Shown: positions 44,401 through 55,292, counted from the first letter of the stretch. The stretch is 64,000 nucleotides of DNA from Nemertoderma westbladi (GCA_032718475.1 JAUCBJ010000021.1:41460-105459); one strand, 5' to 3'. Notes: a model not told the origin generated them from the letters alone. Numbers and translations: made by a program.

Positions 44401-44674
44401 GTCTCCATCTCTACTACCGACGGCTCGCTATCCGTCCTCGCTCTCCTGTCGTTCGCGGCGACACTTCTTCTACTCTCTTCCTTTCTTCTCTCTGTAGTGC
44501 AGTATCCCCGGTCGTGAGATCTCTCGTCGACCTCCCGGTTAAACTCCACTGTTCTTCTTCCCTCCTCTGATCTGGGCTCGACTTCTCGTCGCCCGCCCTC
44601 TCGCGACGTCAACCTGTCTCTCTCTGCCCGATCGCACGCCGCTGGGGATACTCGTAATCCCCCTACTATTCTCC
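41490..44674 (-). CDS. gag: BEL/Pao-like Gag-protease without reverse transcriptase
   Basis: Open from after a TAG near 44675-44677 to the stop at 41490 (over 1040 codons), with no ATG at its start; the first ATG is about 70 codons in (METESQWG). N-terminal 300 residues charged and disordered with a Gly run coded by poly-G (about 43875). Then a DUF1759-like Gag domain (PFKFDGSRPEEYLQFRRMYS, about 43530-43590; W..L.REYG.P about 43375-43410). Then CNALYKDG..CQLH and a CSRCVMSGHRASQC knuckle (about 42600-42640). Then an aspartic protease (MLVDSGAAFTLV, about 42420-42455) with the DUF1758-like GMDCPTAHERI and TPFGWTLTGP. The tail is Glu/Cys/Pro-rich (PEECSEECPEE), where BEL elements normally continue into RT. 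Expression must come by frameshift or splicing from an upstream ORF, or the 5' end has decayed. Confidence 0.82.
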
Positions 44675-44767
44675 ATCGCCGGGTGCGTGCGGTTCACCTA
44701 ATTCACCCCGCGCACTATCCGCCGACGCTTGTGGGACACTCTTTGCCCCCCCCCCCCCTGCTCGCCG

Positions 44768-45453
44768 CTAATCTCTCGTTGTGGGGCTCCTATAGCCCCC
44801 CCCCCACTCGCCACCTATTACTTCACTATCTCTCACTTCAACTCCACACCCCTCTCTAGTCGACACACTAACCCTACTGCGGCTGGGTCTATTCACCCCC
44901 GCCTCTCTCTCTGCTACTGTGTGGCCTACCAGGCCCTCTACTTCCTGCCTACTAACTACGTGGCCTACCAGGCCCTCATCGGGTTGACTCAACCCCGCTA
45001 CTTCCTGCCTACTAACTACGTGGCCTACCAGGCCCTCATCGGGTTGACTCAACCCCGCCAATCCCTGCCTATTAACTGCGTGGCCTACCAGGTCCTCGTT
45101 TGTCGGGCCGTCTGCGCCCGCCGCGTTTATATTAATAGCACCATTACTAGTATCACCTGTTAAATCAATTAAATCCTCCAAATCAATTAAATTATTTTGC
45201 ACGCCTAAATTAGAAACGGAATTATTTTGTTCGTTCGAAATAAGATTATTTGAATTATTTTGCGTATTTATATTATTTGAATTATTTTGTAAATTCAGAT
45301 TTAGATTATTTGAATTAGGACTATTTGTATTATTCGGATTATTTGAATTATTTGTATTTAAATTTAAATTACTACTACTAGGTAAAATATTTCCTGCAAT
45401 GAAAGTTTGGTTAGAATTATCCAATACGAGTACTTTTATCGGTAATATTAACG
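44768..45453 (-). CDS. Asn-rich and repeat-containing ORF of LTR element
   Basis: About 218 codons from a TTG at 45424 (no ATG); the frame opens after a TAG near 45454. First half is Asn/Leu-rich (LNLNTNNSNN), coded by AT-rich aattattt repeats; second half has a 20-residue repeat (GLVGHVVSRQEVAGLSQPDE). It lies between the two Gag-like ORFs in a third frame. May be part of a single Gag polyprotein broken by indels at poly-G runs. Confidence 0.5.
44930..45105 (-). repeat. 60-bp direct repeat
   Basis: ctacttcctgcctactaac + tacgtggcctaccaggccctc + atcgggttgactcaaccccg occurs nearly unchanged at about 44939 and 44999, with a third diverged copy following. 60 bp = 20 codons. Confidence 0.88.
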
Positions 45454-45468
45454 TTATCTACTGTATTA

Positions 45469-46854
45469 TTACCCCCCCCCCCCCCCGCCCGTACGGTCAC
45501 ACCAGTCCTGGGTCTGTCGTGCGGTCCCTGTAAGTGGGGTATTAATAAACGTTTTCCTAACTCCCGGCTCCTCGTAAATACTCGAGCCAGTCTCGCTCTC
45601 TGATAGCCCCATCTGCGCCAGTTCCAGTCTGCGCTTCTGTTTGGCTTGATATTGAATAAGCCCCCTTAGGCGGGCATGCAAATCATCCCGCACACGCTTC
45701 CCCGTTGCCTCTCTTTCCAAATCCTCCCGCGCACTCTGGTCGGCTAATTCCGCCTCTCTCGCAACTCTCTCCAGTCGTCTCACCTCGCGCTCTTTTCGCT
45801 CGCTCTGCTCTCTCGCCTCACGCTCTTCACGTCTATTCTGCTCTCTCGCCTCATTCGCCGCCTCGCGCTCTTCTTGCTCCTTCCTTTCTATCCTCCCTAT
45901 TTCCTCGCACTCCTTAAAGCTTCTCGCGACCTTCTCGGCCCTCTCTCTGTTCACTCTAACCAGTTCTTTCTCCTTCTCTAATAACGCACTCCCTTCCTCT
46001 AACTGTCTCTCTAGTTCTCTCTGGTCTAGCACCGCCAGATCGAGCTGGCACGCCAGATCTATTTCCCGCACCCGTCTTTCTTTTGCGGAGGATGTAGCAG
46101 ACTTATCGGTCGCGACGGACTCCCGTCGCCTTCCCGTCCTACTAACTTTCCCCCGCCTCCCGGAATTTTCCCCGACCGACGAGACCGAATCCTCGGGGTT
46201 AACCTCGGATTCGCTCTCCTGCGGTCTCCTCCAACCCACTAATTTTACTCCCCGGGCATCGACTAAGTATGGCCCTACGTACACTACGCTAGGTTCCATA
46301 CCCCTACATTCCCATAGTTCAAACAGTTCGGTGGCAACCCCTCTCGCTCTCTCATCGGCTAGTTCTCCCTGCCCAAAGCGCATTAAGTAATCAAAATGTT
46401 TATTCGACTCACCTAGCCGCTTCTCTAACTTCACCTCGTCTATCTTGGCCCCTCCTTTGGCTTCTCTCAGCTGCTTCCGGGTCGCGGCGTAGGCTCGTCG
46501 GAGCCGGTCGCTGACCCCGACGTCCTCGTCGCCGACGTCTCCTTTATCCCTCCGTGTCCGGCGTCGTACCGGCGGCCCCACCGTCGCCGTTCCGGTGGGC
46601 CGTCCGTCGCCCTCGGCCTGTGGCTGGCCGGCGACATCGGCACGTCGACCGCCGCTGTATGTCGACTCATCTCTCTTCTCTCTCGACTCGTCTCCTCGTT
46701 GTAGACGGCCCCCCTCCTCTTGGATTGCCGGATCGCCTCTGGTCGACGAATCCGGCGTCGTGGGTCGGTACCGTCGCGTCGCGGCCTCGCGGATCGTTAG
46801 GTCTTTATCATCGTCCGGGGTCCGCGGCGGTGTCGTTTCTCTTTCTCGACTCAT
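45469..46854 (-). CDS. Coiled-coil Gag-like ORF of LTR element
   Basis: 461 codons from a real ATG at 46854, 98 bp inside the 5' LTR. Charged, disordered N-terminus (PPRTPDDDKDLTIREAATRR), then a long Glu/Arg coiled coil (about residues 265-400: RRLERVAREAELADQSARED). The general plan matches the N-terminal half of Gag in element 1. It ends in a Gly run read from a poly-C tract on the plus strand (45474-45487) directly followed by TAA; a one- or two-base change there would move the stop only a short way. Probably the N-terminal part of Gag. Confidence 0.75.
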   Translation of the reverse strand: MSRERETTPPRTPDDDKDLTIREAATRRYRPTTPDSSTRGDPAIQEEGGRLQRGDESREKRDESTYSGGRRADVAGQPQAEGDGRPTGTATVGPPVRRRTRRDKGDVGDEDVGVSDRLRRAYAATRKQLREAKGGAKIDEVKLEKRLGESNKHFDYLMRFGQGELADERARGVATELFELWECRGMEPSVVYVGPYLVDARGVKLVGWRRPQESESEVNPEDSVSSVGENSGRRGKVSRTGRRRESVATDKSATSSAKERRVREIDLACQLDLAVLDQRELERQLEEGSALLEKEKELVRVNRERAEKVARSFKECEEIGRIERKEQEEREAANEAREQNRREEREAREQSERKEREVRRLERVAREAELADQSAREDLEREATGKRVRDDLHARLRGLIQYQAKQKRRLELAQMGLSESETGSSIYEEPGVRKTFINTPLTGTARQTQDWCDRTGGGGGG

Positions 46855-46952
46855 CTTTTGGCTCTTTCAGCTGGCAGTTAGAGTTAGAGTTCTCTTTACT
46901 TAGGGCAGCGGTAGCAGGTTTTAATCACTTAGGGCAGCTTGGCTCTAATCAC

Positions 46953-47522
46953 TGTGACGGGATCCACCGAGGATCCCGGTTTATCCGGTTTCTAATCTAC
47001 GATCCCCACCGTGTGTATGTGAAAAGAGTTCTGATTGTTGGTTAATCAATGCATATAGATATAAGGGTATGATGAATGATAAGATATAGCACAGTTAAGG
47101 TGAACGATGTATAGTGTACTGAAGTGAAATGGTTTAATATTGTATGGCAGTAGACGGAGATGTGATTAGAGTTCCGGTACTACCCTAACTAACTGACTTA
47201 CTGAAGTGAATAAATTGGCACAACGATTGATAATATATATTGCACTGGTTGGCCGCATTACATTACTCAGTTGATGCCTTCCCCCCATTGGCTAATAACT
47301 CACTTCTCGCCTCCCATCTCTCTGGGAGTGTTTTCCCTCCCCACTGCTGTTATTCTCTCTCTCGGAGGTATAACCTCTGACCCCCTTTGTGTGTTCCCTT
47401 CTGGGTTTGTCGCCCCGTTTATTGGGGTGACACGAGGTTGATTGGTAACCAACCTCGTGCTCCCAATATTGCTTAAAACCAACTTTGTGTGGGCATGGTT
47501 AGCGGAATTGAATACGCTAACA
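46953..47522 (-). repeat. 5' LTR
   Basis: 570 bp, TG..CA ends, partner of 36249-36817; followed by the target duplication tatta. The adjoining 98-bp leader (46855-46952) has a duplicated cttagggcag word; no primer-binding site identified with confidence. Confidence 0.92.
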
Positions 47523-47527
47523 TATTA

Positions 47528-49451
47528 ATTGCTAAAAAATATATTATAATTCGAAATATTTTGAGCTTGGATCGTCTTCTTTTATTTATCTTCATTTTTT
47601 TTTACAGGATGCTTATTTATACACAGTACAACAAAATTAAATACCAAGATTATTAGATAGGTTGATCACAAAAAAAATATAATATAATATAGATTAAAAT
47701 AAGGTAAGTAGATATAAATGTTTTGTGATTTTCTATAAGTTTATAAGAGTAAATTAACAAACATTACAATGTAAATTACAACAGAACGGATGCTGAGTGG
47801 CAATATCATTTCTCTGACACTTGCAGTGCCTGTCTATTGGAATCATTGACAGCCCCACCAACACTGCTGTTTGTTATGACATTGAGTGTTAATGAGCCAG
47901 TGGTAAGGGAGTGGTGTCTGAGCAGTAAATGATTCTGATTATTGTTGATTGTGAATGACTCAACTGGTGTTTATGAATGACACTACTAGGAGTTTTTTCG
48001 ATTGGGCTGCGGAAATTGGTTACAATCCCGAACCCAGAAAAAGATTTCTAATTCCTAATAATAAAACCAGGGCTGTATATCGAGTCAGGGGCAGTATTTG
48101 GTCCATCAGGTGTACAGTTGGTGACAGGTCAGCGATTTCTCAGCTGGTAGACGAGTACAACATCACCCCAATCTGTTCCACACTTTCTCATGAGTTTCTA
48201 CCTTCATTGTTTGGCATTAGGCATGGAGCATCAGAGGAAGACTTACCTCTCCTTCCAATATGCCATGTGGGAGTTGGGTTGTGTGATCCACAGATGCGGG
48301 TCAGTCCAGCATCGACAGCTTCTATTGAAGGGACCTCACTAGTTTCTGAGGCTATCCATTCTGGCCAACCACTTCATGTCTCTAACCATATCAAAAAAAT
48401 TATGGAGCTCCTAAAGGTTTCTCGTATGGAACAAGATGAGGCATACAAGTTGAGACTGGAAACAGCAGTGGATACACTCCCACAATCCAAGCACCAACCA
48501 ACCAGTGGAAGTGTGAGGGTTATGGAGTCCACTTCACCACATCCCATGCACTGAGCTGTAATTCTGGTTGATTTATCATAAAGCGCCATGACGAGATAGT
48601 GGAGGTCTTCGGTGACTTAATAGCCACAGCAGTTGGTGGATCTAGCATCGAGAGGGTCACAAAGTCAGGAGAGTGTGGGCAGACCAGGTAGCAAGGGGAG
48701 TTTGGACAAATCAGAGGGTGACGTAGTTTAATTAACACGATTATTAACACAGACATCACCTCATAAGTCGGAACTAACTGTTGTCCAGAGTCTTTGCTCA
48801 AAGAATGTGCCAGATGCAAAAAGGACCATTACCGGACAAGTGTGACGACTGTAGTATGTATACATTTACACCAATCACTCGCAGAAACTTCAGATGGTGT
48901 CTGGTGCCATGAACCAGAAGTCTTCATAAGACACCTGGTGAAGACTTGTTATGAGACGGGGCACAATGCTGGAGTGTAGTCTAGTGGTTGTACTCAGAGG
49001 TATTAGAATGAGAATACTTGCACTTCAAGGTCAATTATCCCTTTACCTTAGGGGCAGCCTTAGGGGTCATTCTTGGTGTGCTTTGGTGACGGTGTCGGTC
49101 TACAGGTGCAAAACCTGACCAGCCACCCTATAGTAAACAGATAATAAGTGTAGTATTATAAATATTATGGTGGTTAGGTTTTTTATTATTATTTTAGCTT
49201 TGGTTCCGTTGCTGATTTTTTCTCATTAAATTTTGTTTTATAATATTATTATATTATAATAAATTATTATATTATATAAAATATTATTATAGTTTTTACA
49301 TTGAATATTATTCCTGGAATAAAAATAGTGTAATTATAATTAATAAGGGTATACCACATTAAAATATTTATTAAAAGATTTGATTACAATATTGGAATCA
49401 AAAGTAAATCTAGTAGTTAGTTAACTTCACAACAGTTATTTATAGCATTAC
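47528..49451 (+). other. Intron with unidentified 200-codon ORF (47955-48554)
   Basis: Between the LTR element and the EGF array. The plus-strand ORF (MTQLVFMNDTTRSFFDWAAE...) has balanced composition and looks like real, possibly old, coding sequence: RAVYRVRGSIWSIRCTVGD, LPLLPICHVGVGLCDP. Further coding-like sequence (CARCKKDHYRTSVT) lies at 48794-48979. Family not recognised; a transposon or retrocopy relic is possible. The rest is AT-rich. Confidence 0.4.
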
Positions 49452-49577
49452 CTGAACAATTATATATACCATCTCCAGAATATCCCATGTTACAGGTACA
49501 ATTGTATCCTCCATAAGTATTTGTACAGAATGCATTCATGTGACAGTCATCTGTGTTGTCTAAACATTCATTTACAT
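49452..49577 (-). CDS. Host exon: calcium-binding EGF 11 (array copy 1)
   Basis: 126-nt phase-1/1 exon, acceptor TTCTAG, donor GTAATG. D-V-N-E-C start (calcium site), six Cys, and C-x-N-x4-Y-x-C for Asp/Asn hydroxylation. Array variant with TNTYGGYNC. Last EGF before the 13-kb intron leading to TSP1. Confidence 0.85.
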
Positions 49578-49914
49578 CTAGAATGTAGAACAGTCGAAAT
49601 ACTCATGAAATAAATTAATTACACTAAAATTTAACCTCTACGTTTATTTGGGATGCTGATTCTCTGAGAATACATTTTAAATTCCCTTGAACACTATGGA
49701 TGAACGATAGGATTTGAATTATGTCATGAATTTCACAGATTGACTATTTATTATAAAGTTCTTAACATGGGTAATTTTGACAATGTTAAAAAAAATCATG
49801 TAACTACTAACTATTATACATAAATATGTCCAGATGGCAGGATATTGCCTAGTCTTTCAAAATGATCAGTCATTTAATTCGATGTCAACGTATTATGAAA
49901 AGATGTAGCATTAC

Positions 49915-50040
49915 CTGAACAGTTATATATACCATCTCCAGAATATCCCATGTTACAAGTACAATTGTATCCTCCATCTGTATTTGTACAGAATGCATTG
50001 TTGTGACAGTCATCTGTGTTGTCTAAACATTCATTTATAT
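49915..50040 (-). CDS. Host exon: calcium-binding EGF 10 (array copy 2)
   Basis: 126-nt phase-1/1 exon with the array consensus; starts DINEC and has DDCHNNAFC (Asn variant typical of the even copies). Calcium and hydroxylation motifs present. Confidence 0.85.
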
Positions 50041-50469
50041 CTAAAATGTAGAATAGTTAAAATATTAGTCAAAATACTAGTCTTTCATTTTATTTTAATT
50101 TGTATTAGAAATTATATCAAATTTTCCAGCTGATCTGATCCAAATCTCACATGGGATGACATGATATATTATATCGATATGATCCCTAATATTTGAAGAC
50201 CATGGCAATGCAAGGTGAAATATATAAGCAGTTCCAGTAAATTAATATAGCTATTGAGCATGATACCGCAGTTGTGTAGATTAATAGGCCCATCTTTGTT
50301 AGACATACATAAGTAGAACAGCAATGGCATTCCCCACTAGTAGTGGTAACTACAAAATGCAAGATGCAAGTACTTATCATTGTTTATTAATTCCACAGTA
50401 CCTTCTCTGTTTTTAAGCTTGTGATTGATGTCCATTTAATGTAGGTTTTAGGTACAGTTATAGATATCA

Positions 50470-50760
50470 TGGACTGTGTTGGTATCCTTCGTGGGGTACA
50501 ACTACTGCCATGTCGAATGAGCTAGCACAGTGGGAATGATTGAGTATCCCATTCGAGTTGGTCTAAATATCTCATAGCCGGTTGCCATGGCACAATGCAT
50601 ACTTTGTGTTCTCCCACAGAAATGAAGATATGGTATGATTTCGCCTTTACTTCTCCAGCAGTGCCTCCTGAATCATGCATGCATGTGGAGTGATGGTGAT
50701 GATTGGTGTCCACGAAGGTGTTGTGCTAGTGGACCCAGCAACACAGCTTATGCAGCATAT
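50470..50760 (-). mobile_element. LINE A-family fossil in EGF intron (unit 1)
   Basis: Minus strand shows HCWRS...SYQIFIS and, further on, a YLDQLE-like stretch, matching LINE A's C-terminus HCWRSKDEVIPDLLLW..YIDQLERDTEL at the DNA level (cactgctgg.gaag.., tcataccagat..). Too decayed for coding. Confidence 0.6.
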
Positions 50761-51097
50761 TGAGTAGTTGCTACAAGATTATTGTACCACAAAGCTCTAT
50801 ATTTTTGTTCAGTGTTGTCTACAGCTGATAATTAAGTGTGGCCCTTAGTAGAGTGGTGTAACAAGCATGCAGTTGTTGCTCAAGTGTTATTGTCAGTGTC
50901 CTGGTATAACCACCATATAAAATTACACTTTTCATTTATATTTAATAAATATAATATTCAAATAATTTACAATTTATATCAGTTTTACAGCTGATCAGAT
51001 CCCTATCTCCAATAGGAAATAATATAATATATCTCGAGGAGTGGTAGTTCTGTAGTTCACTATGGTGCAGGAGGAGGATAACAAATAAATGCATTAC

Positions 51098-51223
51098 CTG
51101 AACAATTATATATACCATCTCCAGAATATCCCATGTTGCAGGTACAATTGTATCCTCCATCTGTATTTGTACAGAATGCATTCATGTGACAGTCATCTGT
51201 GTTGTCTAAACATTCATTTACAT
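51098..51223 (-). CDS. Host exon: calcium-binding EGF 9 (array copy 3)
   Basis: 126-nt phase-1/1 exon; DVNEC start, DDCHMNAFC variant, TNTDGGYNC hydroxylation motif. Confidence 0.85.
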
Positions 51224-51560
51224 CTAGAATGTAGAACAGTCGAAATACTCATGAAATAAATTAATTACACTAAAATTTAACCTCTATGTTTATTTGGGAT
51301 GCTGATTCTCTGAGAATACATTTTAAATTCCCTTGAACACTATGGATGAACGATAGGATTTGAATTATGTCATGAATTTCACAGATTGACTATTTATTAT
51401 AAAGTTCTTAACATGGGTAATTTTGACAATGTTAAAAAAAATCATGTAACTACTAACCATTATACATAAATATGTCCAGATGGCAGGATATTGCCTAGTC
51501 TTTCAAAATGATCAGTCATTTAATTCGATGTCAACGTATTATGAAAAGATGTAGCATTAC

Positions 51561-51686
51561 CTGAACAGTTATATATACCATCTCCAGAATATCCCATGTT
51601 ACAAGTACAATTGTATCCTCCATCTGTATTTGTACAGAATGCATTGTTGTGACAGTCATCTGTGTTGTCTAAACATTCATTTATAT
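51561..51686 (-). CDS. Host exon: calcium-binding EGF 8 (array copy 4)
   Basis: 126-nt phase-1/1 exon; DINEC start, DDCHNNAFC variant, otherwise array consensus. Confidence 0.85.
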
Positions 51687-52129
51687 CTAAAATGTAGAAT
51701 AGTTAAAATATTAGTCAAAATACTAGTCTTTCATTTTATTTTAATTTGTATTAGAAATTATATCAAATTTTCCAGCTGATCTGATCCAAATCTCCACATG
51801 GGATGACATGATATATTATATCGATATGATCCCTAATATTTGAAGACCATGGCAATGCAAGGTGAAACATATAAGCAGTTCCAGTAAATGAATATAGCTA
51901 TTGAGCATGATACCGAAGTTATATAGAGTAATAATAGGCCCATCTTTGTTAGACATACATGAGTAGAACTAGCAATGGCATACCCCACTAGTAGTGGTAA
52001 CTACAAAATGCAAGATGCAAGTACTTATCATTGTTTATTAATTCCACAGTACCTTCTCTGTTTTTGAGCCTGTGATTGATGTCCATTGAATGTCGGTTTT
52101 AGGTACAGTTATAGATATCATGGACTGTG

Positions 52130-52420
52130 TTGGTATCCTTCGTGGGGTACAACTACTGCCATGTCGAATGAGCTAGCACAGTGGGAATGATTGAGTATCC
52201 CCTTCGAGTTGGTCTATATATCTCATAGCCGGTTGCCATGGCACAATGCATACTTTGTGTTCTCCCACAGAAATGAAGATCTGGTATGATTTCGCCTTTA
52301 CACTTCTCCAGCAGTGCCTCCTGAATCATGCATGCATGTGGAGTGATGGTGATGATCCTGGCGTGCCACGAAGGTGTTGTCCCAGTGGACCCAGCAACAC
52401 AGCTTATGCAGCATATTGAG
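52130..52420 (-). mobile_element. LINE A-family fossil in EGF intron (unit 2)
   Basis: Orthologous position to the fossil at 50470-50760, with YIDQLEGDTQS readable on the minus strand. Confidence 0.6.
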
Positions 52421-52754
52421 TAGTTGCTACAGGATTATTGTACCACAAAGCTCGACGTTTTTGTTCAGTGTTGTCTACAGCTGATAATTAAGTGTGGCCC
52501 TTAGTAGAGTGGTGTAACAACCATGCATTTGTTGCTCAAGTGTTATTGTCAGTGTCCTGGTATAACCACCATATAAAATTACACTTTTCACTTATATTTG
52601 ATTAATATAATATTCAAATAATATTACAATTTATATCAGTTTTACAGCTGATCAGGTCCCTATCTCCAATAGGAAATAATATAATATATCTCGAGGAGTG
52701 GTAGTTCTGTAGTTCACTATGGTGCAGGAGGAGGATAACAAATAAATGCATTAC

Positions 52755-52880
52755 CTGAACAATTATATATACCATCTCCAGAATATCCCATGTTGCAGGT
52801 ACAATTGTATCCTCCATCTGTATTTGTACAGAATGCATTCATGTGACAGTCATCTGTGTTGTCTAAACATTCATTTACAT
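52755..52880 (-). CDS. Host exon: calcium-binding EGF 7 (array copy 5)
   Basis: 126-nt phase-1/1 exon; DVNEC start, DDCHMNAFC variant. Confidence 0.85.
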
Positions 52881-53210
52881 CTAAAATGTAGAATAGTCGA
52901 AATACTCATGAAATAAATTAATTACACTAAAATTTAACCTCTACGTTTATTTGGGATGCTGATTCTCTGAGAATACATTTTAAATTCCCTTGAACACTAT
53001 GGATGAACGATAGGATTTGAATTAGGTCATGAATTTCACAGATGGACTATTTATTATAAAGTTCTTAACATGGGTAATTTTGACAAAGTTTAAAAAAGTC
53101 ATGTAACTATTATACATAAATATGTCGAGATGGCAGGATATTGCCAAGTCTTTCAAAATGATCAGTCATTTAATTCGATGTCAACGTATTATGAAAAGAT
53201 ATAGCATTAC

Positions 53211-53336
53211 CTGAACAGTTATATATACCATCTCCAGAATATCCCATGTTGCAGGTACAATTGTATCCTCCATCTGTATTTGTACAGAATGCATTGTTGT
53301 GACAGTCATCTGTGTTGTCTAAACATTCATTTATAT
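53211..53336 (-). CDS. Host exon: calcium-binding EGF 6 (array copy 6)
   Basis: 126-nt phase-1/1 exon; DINEC start, DDCHNNAFC variant. A SINE sits in the intron 40 bp upstream of its acceptor. Confidence 0.85.
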
Positions 53337-53375
53337 CTAAAATGTAGAATAGTTAAAATATTAGTCAAAATACTA

Positions 53376-53663
53376 AAAGTAAAGTAAAAGTAAATTTTCT
53401 TCGGCCGCTAGGCCAGGGATTACACACAAAGTCTGATGACTTATTTCCAGTGCGGTCCGTCCCCCAGAACTTTACTCCCCAGAGGAAACTCCAGTACTCA
53501 TTTAGCTACCACTTAAGGATGCAAGGCAGAGATGCGCCCTGGCTGGTCCCTTTAAAGCATTCGCGCCGAAACGAAAACTGCCCTGGTCCATGTGAGGATC
53601 GAACCCACGACCTACAGGAGATGTGAATTCAATGCAACCACTACACCAAGGTGGAACACCATT
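53376..53663 (-). mobile_element. tRNA-derived SINE inserted in one array unit
   Basis: 288 bp flanked by atacta (53370-53375 and 53664-53669). On the minus strand the head has TTGGTGTAGTGG (A box) and GTGGGTTCGATCC (B box), and the tail is TTTACTTTTACTTTAC. The other three units have the uninterrupted site aaaatactagtctttc, which gives exact ends. Confidence 0.92.
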
Positions 53664-54069
53664 ATACTAGTCTTTCATTTTATTTTAATTTGTATTCGAA
53701 ATTATATCAAATTTTCCAGCTGATCTGATCCAAATCTCACACATGGGATGACATGATATATTATATCGATATGATCCCTAATAATTGAAGACCATGGCAA
53801 TGCAAGGTGAAACATATAAGCAGTTCCAGTAAATGAATATAGCTATTGAGCATGATACCGAAGTTATATAGAGTAATAAATAGGTCCGTCCATCTTTGTT
53901 AGAAATACATGAGTAGAATTACAACGGCATACCCCACTAGTAGTGGTAACTACAAAATGCAAGATGCAAGTACTTATCATTATTTATTAATTCCACAGTA
54001 CCTTCTCTGTTTATGAGCCTGTGATTGATATCCATAGAATGTCGGTTTTAGGTACATTTATAGATATCA

Positions 54070-54360
54070 TGGACTGTGTTGGTATCCTTCGTGGGGTACA
54101 ACTACTGCCATGTCGAATGAGCTAGCACAGTGGGAATGATTGAGTATCCCCTTCGAGTTGGTCTATATATCTCATAGCCGGTTGCCATGGCACAATGCAT
54201 ACTTTGTGTTCTCCCACAGAAATGAAGATCTGGTATGATTTCGCCTTTACACTTCTCCAGCAGTACCTCCTGAATCATGCATACATGTGGAGTGATGGTG
54301 ATGATCCAGGCGTGCCCGAAGGTGATGTCCCAGTGGATCCAGCAACACAGCATATGCAGC
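54070..54360 (-). mobile_element. LINE A-family fossil in EGF intron (unit 3)
   Basis: Same fossil as in units 1 and 2; a chance 86-codon ORF on the minus strand (54102-54362) is a shifted frame of it. Confidence 0.6.
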
Positions 54361-54702
54361 ATATTGAGTAGTTGCTACAGGATTATTGTACCACAAAGCT
54401 CGACGTTTTTGTTCAGTGTTGTCTACAGCTGATAATTAAGTGTGGCCCTTAGTAGAGTGGTGTAACAACCATGAATTTGTTGCTCAAGTGTTATTGTCAG
54501 TGTCCTGGTATAACCACCATATAAAATTACACTTTTCACTTATATTTGATTAATATAATATTCAAATAATATTACAAATTATATCAGTTTTACAGCTGAT
54601 CAGGTCCCTATCTCCAAAAGGAAATCATATAATATATCTCGAGGAGTGGTAGTTCTGTAGTTCACTATGGTGCAGGAGGAGGATAACAAATAAATGCATT
54701 AC

Positions 54703-54828
54703 CTGAACAATTATATGTACCATCTCCAGAATATCCCATGTTGCAGGTACAATTGTATCCTCCTTCTGTATTTGTACAGAATGCATTCATGTGACAGTCA
54801 TCTGTGTTGTCTAAACATTCATTTACAT
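54703..54828 (-). CDS. Host exon: calcium-binding EGF 5 (array copy 7)
   Basis: 126-nt phase-1/1 exon; DVNEC start, [18 protein letters not shown] variant; GDGTYNC in place of GDGIYNC. Confidence 0.85.
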
Positions 54829-55166
54829 CTAGAATGTAGAACAGTCGAAATACTCATGAAATAAATTAATTACACTAAAATTTAACCTCTACGTTTATTT
54901 GTGATGCTGATTCTCTGAGAATACATTTTAAATTCCCTTGAAAACTATGGATGAACGATAGGATTTGAATTAGGTCATGAATTTCACAGATGGACTATTT
55001 ATTATAAAGTTTTTAACATGGGTAATTTTGACAAAGTTAAAAAAAAGTCATGTAACTATTATAAATATGTCCAGATGGCAGGATATTGCCTAGTAGTGAG
55101 GCAGTCTTTCAAAATGATCAGTCATTTAATTCGATGTCAACGTATTATGAATAGATATAGCATTAC

Positions 55167-55292
55167 CTGAACAGTTATATATACCATCTCCAGAATATCC
55201 CATGTTGCAAGTACAATTGTATCCGCCATCTGTATTTGTACAGAATGCATTCATGTGACAGTCATCTGTGTTGTCTAAACATTCATTTATAT
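55167..55292 (-). CDS. Host exon: calcium-binding EGF 4 (array copy 8)
   Basis: 126-nt phase-1/1 exon; DINEC start as in even copies, but DDCHMNAFC as in odd copies, a mosaic suggesting gene conversion. Confidence 0.85.

Larger units (their letters stand above)
36244..47527 (-). mobile_element. Complete non-autonomous LTR retroelement with Gag-protease and exonuclease-like ORF
   Basis: LTRs 36249-36817 and 46953-47522 (569 and 570 bp; about nine substitutions and one indel by eye, near 98% identical) start TGTGACGGG and end GCTAACA on the plus strand. They are flanked by the 5-bp duplication tatta (36244-36248, 47523-47527). Genes are on the minus strand, so the 5' LTR is on the right. Order: 461-residue coiled-coil Gag-like ORF, Asn-rich ORF, Gag-protease ORF, 48-bp repeats, exonuclease-like/zinc-knuckle ORF, polypurine tract, 3' LTR. 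Gag and protease are BEL/Pao-like. No RT, RNase H or integrase motifs are visible in 11.3 kb, so copying would need enzymes supplied by another element. More GC-rich than its surroundings. Confidence 0.88.

Noticed and set aside
54102-54362. Possible small host exon in each EGF unit
   Set aside because: The sequence aligns better with the LINE A C-terminus and differs in frame between units.
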